The notes beneath the pieces were generated by a model. It saw only the letters and a list, made by a program, of their open reading frames with translations, made no database searches and was not told the DNA's origin. 5,032 bases of DNA from Victivallales bacterium (GTDB taxonomy: Bacteria; Verrucomicrobiota; Lentisphaeria; Victivallales; SZUA-371), in contig JAQUZV010000181.1 in assembly GCA_028691155.1 (NCBI GenBank), positions 1 to 5,032 on the forward strand, in the 5' to 3' direction. Of the stretch, positions 1 through 5,032 are shown piece after piece; position 1 is the stretch's first letter, and every line of letters begins with the position of its first letter. Both the position numbers and the translations under genes were made by a program.

Positions 1-5
1 GAGGA
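1..5 (+). promoter_or_regulatory. Putative ribosome binding site of the receiver-domain gene
   Basis: GAGGA lies 4 bases before the ATG at 10-12. It resembles the GAGGA site before the flavodiiron gene in this window and supports translation starting at 10. The same bases are also an open in-frame stretch (Glu-Glu-Ser), so the site could be coincidental sequence inside a longer gene that begins outside the window. Confidence 0.45.
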
Positions 6-9
6 ATCG

Positions 10-462
10 ATGTCGCCGCCTTCCTGGCACGCCCGCCTGAGCCGCGAATGCCATGGCAAGACCGTGCTTTATATCGAAGACAATCCGTTGATTGCCTCCG
101 GCATCAGGACCTGGCTCGAATCGGTCGGCTTTACCGTTCTCTTTGCCGACAACGGTCGCCACGGCAAAGCCCTGTTCGAAGCCAATCACCACCGCATCGA
201 CGCGATTATTCAGGACTATATTCTTCCCGGGATCAAAGGAGATGAATTATTGTCATTCTTTGTGGCCAAGCGGCCGGATCTGCCCGTCATCATCGTCAGT
301 GCGGAAAACGATATCGAATGCGTCAACCGTCTGCTGACCATCGGGGCCCGGGAGTTGATCCGCAAGCCGTTCAAGATGGATGAACTGTTCGGTTGTCTGG
401 CCCGGGTGTTGCAGGTTCAGACCGAACCGGACGCCGTCCGGACGGAAGCGACGTCGGGTTGA
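10..462 (+). CDS. Response regulator receiver domain protein (single-domain, or C-terminal receiver of a hybrid histidine kinase)
   Basis: This 150-residue protein is a CheY-like receiver that would accept a phosphoryl group from a histidine kinase in the cytoplasm. The family's key positions are visible: the acidic pair E23-D24 after strand 1 (VLYIEDN), phospho-acceptor D69 in IIQDYILPG, the switch hydroxyl S97 in VIIVSAEN, and K119-P120 in IRKPF. No DNA-binding or enzymatic output domain follows; after about residue 135 there is only a short polar tail. About 16 residues of non-domain sequence precede strand 1. The ATG at 10 has a GAGGA site, but the frame has no stop between it and base 1. 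The style of the domain (IDAIIQDYILPG, then KPFKMDEL) is common in receivers fused to the C-terminus of PAS-type hybrid kinases, so a 5'-truncated kinase is a real alternative. The receiver assignment is secure; the gene's start and partner kinase are not. Confidence 0.85.
   Translation: MSPPSWHARLSRECHGKTVLYIEDNPLIASGIRTWLESVGFTVLFADNGRHGKALFEANHHRIDAIIQDYILPGIKGDELLSFFVAKRPDLPVIIVSAENDIECVNRLLTIGARELIRKPFKMDELFGCLARVLQVQTEPDAVRTEATSG
427..441. repeat. Perfect 6-bp inverted repeat near the receiver gene's 3' end
   Basis: CCGGAC and GTCCGG flank a 3-base spacer (GCC), giving a short GC-rich hairpin on either strand. It lies inside the last codons of the receiver gene and about 30 bases beyond the stop of the convergent cheW. 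No T-run follows on either strand, so it is not a canonical intrinsic terminator, although it could slow or stabilise the ends of the converging transcripts. It could also be chance in GC-rich coding DNA. Confidence 0.25.
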
Positions 463-472
463 TACCGGCGGT

Positions 473-1000
473 TCAGCAGCGCGCCGGAGTCTCCGCCGCC
501 TCGTTCCAGTTGTCGAACAGCAACTGCTCGATACTCAATAAAATCGTCACCCGATTGCCCACCTGACCCATGCCGCCAATAAAACGGCCGGACCGGCTTT
601 CGCTGACCGCCGGCGGCAACGAAATATTTTCCGCCGCAATTTTCATCACCTCATCAACCGAATCCACAATCAACCCGATTACCGTCGAGGCGATATTAAC
701 CACAATGGCACAAGTCCGGTCGTCATATTCCCGGGGTTCGAGCTGGAAACGAGTCCGCACATCCATCACCGGAATCACCTGTCCGCGCAGATTGATTACG
801 CCGCGAATATAATCCGGCATATCCGGCACCTCGGTAACTTTCTGCATACTGACAATTTCCGTCACATACATGATTTCAATGCCGTAATCCTCGCCGCCGA
901 CCCGAAAAGTCAGAAAACGATCTCTCATGGAATCCTCTTCTTCCAACCCCGAATCGTTGCTGTGCCCGGATAATTGCCTGATGGTATTCTCTTCCGTCAT
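473..1000 (-). CDS. cheW: CheW-like chemotaxis coupling protein
   Basis: CheW is the small cytoplasmic adaptor that links the kinase CheA to methyl-accepting receptors. From the start chosen here the protein has 175 residues, a normal CheW length. The diagnostic core is complete: RFLTFRVGGEDYGIEI for the first strands, then VPDMPDYIRGVINLRGQVIP with the NLRG turn, VMDVRTRF, GLIVDSVDEV, and a C-terminal VTILLSIEQLL segment. There is no kinase or receiver fusion. Three in-frame ATGs compete: 1054, 1000 and 928. I prefer 1000 because many CheW proteins carry a short acidic lead-in ending EED-x-x-(K/R)-D-(K/R)-(F/Y)-LTF, which matches EEDSMRDRFLTF here and places the 928 Met inside that motif. 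The 928 Met, however, has the best ribosome site (GAGGA at 933-937). The gene follows the flavodiiron gene on the same strand and converges on the receiver gene with 10 bases between stops. No CheA or receptor gene is visible. Confidence 0.93.
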   Translation of the reverse strand: MTEENTIRQLSGHSNDSGLEEEDSMRDRFLTFRVGGEDYGIEIMYVTEIVSMQKVTEVPDMPDYIRGVINLRGQVIPVMDVRTRFQLEPREYDDRTCAIVVNIASTVIGLIVDSVDEVMKIAAENISLPPAVSESRSGRFIGGMGQVGNRVTILLSIEQLLFDNWNEAAETPARC

Positions 1001-1015
1001 CTCTTTCTGTACTCC

Positions 1016-1044
1016 ATTATTGTCTGGATCAATTAACCTGAAAA
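1016..1044 (-). promoter_or_regulatory. Weak candidate sigma-70-type promoter before cheW
   Basis: On the minus strand TTTTCA (1039-1044) is followed, after 17 bases, by AATAAT (1016-1021). These match the sigma-70 consensus at 4 of 6 and 5 of 6 positions. The stretch is clearly more AT-rich than its surroundings. A transcript from here would begin about 10 bases before the ATG at 1000, too short to include a Shine-Dalgarno site for it, and would suit the ATG at 928 better. It was identified by eye only. Confidence 0.22.
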
Positions 1045-1050
1045 ATAACG

Positions 1051-1129
1051 TCATAACGCCCTGCGGTCACCACCGCCGTCTTTCATAACCGGGGATTCAT
1101 TCTCCGCCCGGCCATTCTCCGTTCCTCCC
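1051..1129 (-). other. Two tiny ATGA-overlapping reading frames upstream of cheW
   Basis: A strong Shine-Dalgarno sequence, GGGAGGA (1123-1129), lies 7 bases before an ATG at 1113-1115 that opens a 10-codon frame (MAGRRMNPRL) ending at 1083. Its TGA overlaps the ATG of an 11-codon frame (MKDGGGDRRAL, 1086-1051). That frame's TGA in turn overlaps the ATG at 1052-1054, the most upstream in-frame start of the cheW frame. The layout is what translational coupling by termination and re-initiation would look like. The peptides are too short to judge by composition, so chance is quite possible. The rest of the 1055-1167 gap shows no other recognisable element. Confidence 0.2.
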
Positions 1130-1167
1130 GACAACGGTTGAGGACCCGAACCACATCGCCATCCGGT

Positions 1168-3738
1168 TCAGGACGGCAGCAACCCGTTTTCACCCGCCTC
1201 TTCCAGCGTCGCACCGACGGCGACGCCATGCAGCAACGGTCGAGTCAAACTCACATCGCCCAGCAGAATGCCGCCACACAGCCGCCCGGAGCGGAAAAAT
1301 AATTTGCGGTAGGTACGGCCTGCTTCATTACGGACGGCAACCGTTTTCACGTCCGACTCTCCCGGCGCCGGAATCACGCCGACCGAAAACAAGCTGGTTC
1401 CGAAGGCCTGCAACGTCGCCCCGAACACCTTCGGTTGATAGGTCAGTTCCTCTCCGGCCAGATTGGCGCCGGCCACCGTCCCCTGTTCCAGCGCCGTCTC
1501 CCAAATACCGTCGAAACGTCGGTTGCAGACCGCACAGTCTCCCGCCGCATAGATATCCGGATCGTAAGTATGCATCCGTTCATCCACAACAATCGCCCGG
1601 TCCACCGGCAATCCGGCCGCTTCCGCCGGCTCCTTGTTGCTGACAACTCCGGTGGAAATAATCACCAGATCGCAGTCTACCGGGTCGCCTTCGGTCATAC
1701 GCACATACGCCGCCGCATCACGACCGCCGATTTCCTCGACGCGAACCCCGTTGATAAAATGCAGATTGGGAATTGCCACCATAATCTCCTGCAGCACCAT
1801 CCCGCCTTCCGGATCCAACTGCCGCGGCAACAAACAGGGACACGATTCAATCACCGTCACCCGATGTCCGAGCCGCGTCAGATAATGAGCACATTCCAAG
1901 CCCAGCAACCCGCCGCCGATGACGACAATGTTCTTGCTCCCATGCCCCCGGACCACCGCTTTGATTCGCACCAAATCCGCTTGCTCCCGCAACGTATACA
2001 CCCCGGACCGGTTATGGCCGGAAATCGGCGGGACAAAGCAACGCGCTCCGGTCGCCAGCACCAGTTTATCATACGATGCCGCCGTGCCGTCATCCAGAAT
2101 GATGCGATGCCCGGAACGGTCGATCCGCGTCATGGTCCTTCCCAGATGCAGTTCAATCCGCTGTTCCCGATAATATTCCTCCGGCTCGAGGTAGAAAATC
2201 CGGTCCGGAGTATTGGTCAGCAGTCCCTTGGACAACATCGGCCGATGATATGGCAAGATCGTTTCCCGACTGTAAATTGCGATTTCCGCCGCCGGATTGC
2301 GGCTCCGAACGGCTTTGGCCGCCGCTACCGCGGCGATACCGGAACCGACAATGACCACCCGCACCGGCGCTTCCCGACGGAATGACACCGTCGGCGGCGT
2401 ATATGCGACAAAGGCCTCCGCTCCGGCCCCACACACCGGACAGAATCCCGGCGGCAACGCCCCTTCGAAAATTTCCCCGCACACCGTACATTGCCAATAA
2501 ATTCTGCCGCTGCCGGGATCCTTTTTCGCCTCCCAGTGTTCTTTCAGTTTGCGCCCGAAACGGATGCCGTACCGTCTTGCCGCCGCCAGCTTTTTCGGCG
2601 CCGGCTTGAACACCACCCGACAAGGAGGCTCGATTACCTCCATCCGCAACACTTTCAACCGGGCCGTCAGCATTTCCGCCGCCTCCCCGCTCCAGCCGTA
2701 GCTGCCGTAAGCCCCGGCCACTTTACCGCCATGCTGAATACCGTTGAGCCGCATCAGCAAATCCATGACCGGCGGCAGCACATCTCCGTTGATGGTACAG
2801 GAACCGACCAGAATCCCGTCGGCCTCCGCCAACAGCGCCGCGACGGCTCCGGCGTCGGCGGTAACCATATCGAAGGAACGAACGTCAGCCGCGATTTCCT
2901 CGGCCACCCCGGATACGATCTCCCGCCCCAGCTCCGCCGTATAACCGTAAGCGGAAACATAGGCATTAACCACCAACGGCCGCCGGTGTTCCGGTCGGGC
3001 GTCTTCCCGGCTCCAACGCTCATAGAGTCCAAGATAGTAAGGAATGTTTTTACGCAGTACCGGACCGTGTCCCGGACAAATCATCGCCAACGGCGGCAAC
3101 TGCCGCAACCGCTCCAGCGCATATCGCACATGTTTCCGGAACGGTCCCATAATCATGGTGAAATAATAACGAAAGGCCGGGGTGAAATCAGCGGTGATGA
3201 GATCATTGCAGACCCGTTCGTCGGCATAATGGGCGCCGAAAGAATCGCAACTGACCAGCAGGTCGAACTCTGGAATGTAGGTATACATCGAATCGGGCCA
3301 ATGCAGAAAAGGCACGGAAAGGAACTGCAACCGGCAGTTGTCGAGTTGCAACACCTGATTGTCCCGCACCTCCTCGCCGGGAATCCGGCGGTTGCAGATG
3401 TCCCGGAGAAAGCCATGTGCCACCGGCGTGGCCAACACTTTGGCTTTCGGCGCCACCGCCAACAGCTTTTCCAGCGATCCGGCATGATCCGGTTCCGTAT
3501 GGTTGAGCACAATGTAATCGATGGCGGCAGGATCGCAAACCGCCCGCAGATTCGCCAGAAACTCCGGCCAGAAAGACTCTTTGACCGTTTCGAAAAGCAC
3601 CGTATAAGCCGGAGTTTTCAATAGATAGGCGTTATAGGTCGTCCCATGTTCGGTCCGCATGACCACATCAAAAACCCGCAATTCACGATCCAGCACCCCA
3701 ACCCAGAAAAAATTCTCGCGCAACTGTAAAACCGCCAT
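1168..3738 (-). CDS. Class F-type flavodiiron protein: diiron / flavodoxin / short rubredoxin / NADH:rubredoxin oxidoreductase fusion
   Basis: This 856-residue soluble enzyme should carry electrons from NADH through FAD, a rubredoxin iron and FMN to a diiron site that reduces O2 to water (or NO to N2O). Domains in order: metallo-beta-lactamase-like diiron domain (about 1-250) with the full ligand set H80-x-E82-x-D84, H146, D165 and H224; flavodoxin (about 255-395) with the FMN phosphate loop SAYGYTAE (262-269); a rubredoxin with C417/C420 and C433/C436 only 12 residues apart, against about 29 in ordinary rubredoxins; and an FAD/NAD oxidoreductase (about 458-856) with GSGIAA (465-470), ATG (562-564), GGGLLG (608-613) and AAGD (731-734). 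E631 after the second Rossmann fold favours NADH over NADPH. This order matches class F flavodiiron proteins such as the Clostridioides difficile NADH:O2 oxidoreductase. The start is fixed by GAGGA 6 bases upstream. All cofactor motifs are intact. O2 versus NO preference cannot be read from the sequence. Confidence 0.95.
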   Translation of the reverse strand: MAVLQLRENFFWVGVLDRELRVFDVVMRTEHGTTYNAYLLKTPAYTVLFETVKESFWPEFLANLRAVCDPAAIDYIVLNHTEPDHAGSLEKLLAVAPKAKVLATPVAHGFLRDICNRRIPGEEVRDNQVLQLDNCRLQFLSVPFLHWPDSMYTYIPEFDLLVSCDSFGAHYADERVCNDLITADFTPAFRYYFTMIMGPFRKHVRYALERLRQLPPLAMICPGHGPVLRKNIPYYLGLYERWSREDARPEHRRPLVVNAYVSAYGYTAELGREIVSGVAEEIAADVRSFDMVTADAGAVAALLAEADGILVGSCTINGDVLPPVMDLLMRLNGIQHGGKVAGAYGSYGWSGEAAEMLTARLKVLRMEVIEPPCRVVFKPAPKKLAAARRYGIRFGRKLKEHWEAKKDPGSGRIYWQCTVCGEIFEGALPPGFCPVCGAGAEAFVAYTPPTVSFRREAPVRVVIVGSGIAAVAAAKAVRSRNPAAEIAIYSRETILPYHRPMLSKGLLTNTPDRIFYLEPEEYYREQRIELHLGRTMTRIDRSGHRIILDDGTAASYDKLVLATGARCFVPPISGHNRSGVYTLREQADLVRIKAVVRGHGSKNIVVIGGGLLGLECAHYLTRLGHRVTVIESCPCLLPRQLDPEGGMVLQEIMVAIPNLHFINGVRVEEIGGRDAAAYVRMTEGDPVDCDLVIISTGVVSNKEPAEAAGLPVDRAIVVDERMHTYDPDIYAAGDCAVCNRRFDGIWETALEQGTVAGANLAGEELTYQPKVFGATLQAFGTSLFSVGVIPAPGESDVKTVAVRNEAGRTYRKLFFRSGRLCGGILLGDVSLTRPLLHGVAVGATLEEAGENGLLPS
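2431..2490 (-). other. Short-spaced rubredoxin iron site within the flavodiiron fusion
   Basis: These codons (residues 417-436) run from the first to the last iron-ligating cysteine: CTVCG, a 12-residue link, then CPVCG. The compact knuckle resembles the rubredoxin-like tail of rubrerythrins rather than free rubredoxin. It sits between the flavodoxin and the NADH-oxidising domain, where it would relay single electrons from FAD to FMN. Confidence 0.88.
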
Positions 3739-3744
3739 TCCCGA

Positions 3745-3749
3745 TCCTC
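3745..3749 (-). promoter_or_regulatory. Ribosome binding site of the flavodiiron gene
   Basis: GAGGA on the minus strand ends 6 bases before the ATG at 3736-3738. It decides the start, and the resulting N-terminus (about 12 residues, then WVGVLD) fits the usual beginning of flavodiiron proteins. I find no convincing promoter between it and the upstream stop at 3892, so read-through from the glycosyltransferase gene is possible. Confidence 0.7.
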
Positions 3750-3884
3750 ATCTTTCCCTTGCCGCCGCTTACCGTCTCCGCCACCCGCCGGTTGCCCCCT
3801 CCATCACCACCACTACACCATTGCATGCCGGGAACAACGCCGCACGAAACATCGAATTCATCCTCGGCAGCAAGCAACGGCACA

Positions 3885-3936
3885 ATCAATTTCAACCGAT
3901 ATCAATCTTGTCGATACTGATATTGATCCGATCAAT
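3885..3936. repeat. Cluster of ATCAAT/ATTGAT hexamers with one perfect hairpin
   Basis: ATCAAT occurs at 3885-3890, 3901-3906 and 3931-3936, and its reverse complement ATTGAT at 3922-3927. The last two form a perfect 6-bp stem around a CCG loop. The cluster spans the 3' end of the glycosyltransferase gene and its stop codon. It is AT-rich against a GC-rich background. No T-run follows, so it is not a standard terminator; part of it simply encodes the alternating Ile/Asp C-terminus (RINISIDKIDIG). Confidence 0.3.
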
Positions 3937-5032
3937 TATAAGATGATGCTTACGGCAGAAATCTTTCAATTTTTCCACTCCGTCCACTCGCTCCGGCGGC
4001 GTGGCCACGATAATTTTGTTGAATGGATGCGAGCTGTATATATCTTCAATCTGCCCGGGACTGCCGAGCACCTTGAAACCGTAAACCAACAGCCCGTGCA
4101 ACGCAGGATCGTCATCGATAATCCCGACCACCTGTTCTTCAAATTCGTGCTTCTGAAGACAATACAGGTAGTTGACGTAAAGCCGACAGTTCAAGCCGCC
4201 GCCATAGACCAGAACCCGTTTTTTGTCGGCGGCGCCATTGCACTGGAGGTAAAAATTGCGAAACCAGAACCCCTGGGCATAGTTCAGCATAAAACGCTCC
4301 AGGCAAATCAGATTGACATTCAGCATGGTAAACAGTACGCCTCCGGCCACAAAATGGAAGACTTCCTCCGGCGCTCCCGTCAGCAGATGTTCCAGTTGAA
4401 ACCAATACATTACCATCACCGAAGCACATGATCCCAACAACACGATCATCCCCAAATTCCAGTAATCATTCAATCCGGCCCGCAACCAGTAAACTTTATA
4501 AATGCCGGACAGAAAAAAAATCAACGCCAGCGGCACAAAAGCATAAATAAAAAAAGTCAGTTGGTTATAATGCCACAAATCCAGCAGGTACGTCACGAAA
4601 AAAGAAAATCCCACCACGCCGAAATCAATAAACGGATGAATGATGTTGACCATAATTCCGCGCCGCGGATGCGCCAGGCCGTACTGAATCAACTTGGCCG
4701 AAGTGAATATTTCCACCACCGCCAACTGGCGAATCACAATCAATACCGCAATCAGCAAAATAACATAACCGACCGCCGGTGCCGACGACCCCCGCAACAG
4801 CACCATCAGCAGCACACTGACCGCAAAACCGCAACCGATCAGATACATGGTCAGCGCCGTGGTGGTCTGCTTTTTGGTCTGCCGCAACAACCGATGGTGC
4901 AGATGATCCTGATCGCCGTCCATAATGCCGCCGGAATCCGGATTGAGCAGCTTGCGGGTACTCCGCCGCCAGATGGCCAGAAACACGTCAAAGATCGGCA
5001 CCCCGATCGCCAGCACCGGCAACAGCAACGAC
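3892..5032 (-). CDS. WecA/MraY-type polyprenyl-phosphate sugar-1-phosphate transferase fused to a CapD/WcaJ-like membrane-Rossmann module (partial, 5' end outside window)
   Basis: Only the C-terminal part is present; positions count from the Leu codon at 5026-5028, and the frame runs off the window edge. The first portion is the end of a glycosyltransferase family 4 enzyme, which loads a sugar-1-phosphate onto undecaprenyl phosphate at the inner membrane to begin O-antigen, capsule or teichoic-type glycans. It shows GVPIFDVFLAI and the cytoplasmic histidine motif DHLHHRLL (41-48), then two helices (about 58-79 and 84-106). A second module follows: four predicted membrane helices (about 129-150, 158-177, 190-210, 222-247) and a Rossmann domain (about 270-345) with RVLVYGGG, VVGIIDDDP and a GFKVLGS strand. 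This helix-plus-Rossmann unit is the N-terminal half of WbpM/CapD dehydratases and of WcaJ-type transferases, yet the protein ends about 30 residues later with neither catalytic domain. C281 occupies the usual third glycine of the nucleotide loop. Substrate is unknown. The conserved donor-binding aspartates lie outside the window. Confidence 0.85.
   Translation of the reverse strand, partial: SLLLPVLAIGVPIFDVFLAIWRRSTRKLLNPDSGGIMDGDQDHLHHRLLRQTKKQTTTALTMYLIGCGFAVSVLLMVLLRGSSAPAVGYVILLIAVLIVIRQLAVVEIFTSAKLIQYGLAHPRRGIMVNIIHPFIDFGVVGFSFFVTYLLDLWHYNQLTFFIYAFVPLALIFFLSGIYKVYWLRAGLNDYWNLGMIVLLGSCASVMVMYWFQLEHLLTGAPEEVFHFVAGGVLFTMLNVNLICLERFMLNYAQGFWFRNFYLQCNGAADKKRVLVYGGGLNCRLYVNYLYCLQKHEFEEQVVGIIDDDPALHGLLVYGFKVLGSPGQIEDIYSSHPFNKIIVATPPERVDGVEKLKDFCRKHHLIIDRINISIDKIDIG

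Noticed and set aside
926..928. Start of cheW at the ATG with the strongest Shine-Dalgarno
   Set aside because: Not used as the main call because this Met falls inside the conserved acidic lead-in (EED...DRFLTF) shared by many CheW proteins; kept as an alternative.
1435..2385. A 316-codon open frame on the plus strand opposite the NADH-oxidising domain
   Set aside because: Same reasoning: antisense to intact FAD/NAD motifs, low-complexity His/Arg/Pro composition, no domain.
2491..3624. A 377-codon open frame on the plus strand opposite the flavodiiron gene
   Set aside because: It lies wholly antisense to a gene whose diiron and flavodoxin motifs are intact. Its translation is rich in Arg, Pro, His and Gln with no recognisable domain, as expected for the complement of GC-rich coding DNA.
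3739..3891. Possible promoter or intrinsic terminator in the 153-base gap upstream of the flavodiiron gene
   Set aside because: On the minus strand I found no -35/-10 pair with acceptable matches and spacing, and no GC-rich stem followed by a T-run.
3683..3895. A 70-codon minus-strand frame filling the gap between the glycosyltransferase and flavodiiron genes, starting with TTG that overlaps the upstream stop
   Set aside because: The overlap is suggestive of coupling, but the start is TTG without a good ribosome site, it runs well into the flavodiiron gene in another frame, and its glycine-rich translation has no recognisable features.
3943..4431. A 162-codon open frame on the plus strand opposite the glycosyltransferase
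   Set aside because: It is antisense to the Rossmann domain and membrane helices of a recognisable gene and shows no domain of its own.

Overview
The window holds four genes: three on the minus strand and one on the plus strand at the left edge. The genes are GC-rich and tightly packed, with good GAGGA-type ribosome binding sites. The content (an O2- or NO-reducing flavodiiron enzyme driven by NADH, a CheW coupling protein, a receiver domain and an envelope-polysaccharide glycosyltransferase) suits a motile or surface-sensing bacterium with an anaerobic or microaerophilic life and a polyprenyl-phosphate-dependent glycan pathway. The sequence does not fix the phylum.

Layout: bases 1-462 (+) encode a receiver domain. 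It may be a free-standing single-domain regulator or the tail of a hybrid histidine kinase, because its frame is open to the window edge. It converges on the minus-strand genes with only 10 bases between stop codons. Reading the minus strand from right to left, 5032-3892 is the C-terminal part of a membrane glycosyltransferase that joins a WecA/MraY-type domain to a four-helix plus Rossmann module of the CapD/WbpM/WcaJ kind. A 153-base gap (3739-3891) with no clear promoter or terminator follows. Then 3738-1168 encodes an 856-residue flavodiiron fusion: metallo-beta-lactamase-like diiron domain, flavodoxin, short-spaced rubredoxin and NADH:rubredoxin oxidoreductase, the class F architecture. 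After a gap of 113-167 bases, depending on the start used, comes cheW (1000-473).

How they may work together: the flavodiiron protein carries its whole NADH-to-O2 electron chain in one polypeptide and is probably a cytosolic oxygen scavenger. CheW and the receiver domain belong to a chemotaxis-type or two-component signalling set whose other members lie outside the window. Co-orientation of the flavodiiron gene and cheW allows co-transcription, but a shared oxygen-response role is only inference. I see no mobile element, CRISPR array, tRNA or rRNA. The most unusual items are the two multidomain fusions and a chain of tiny ATGA-overlapping reading frames leading into the long cheW frame.
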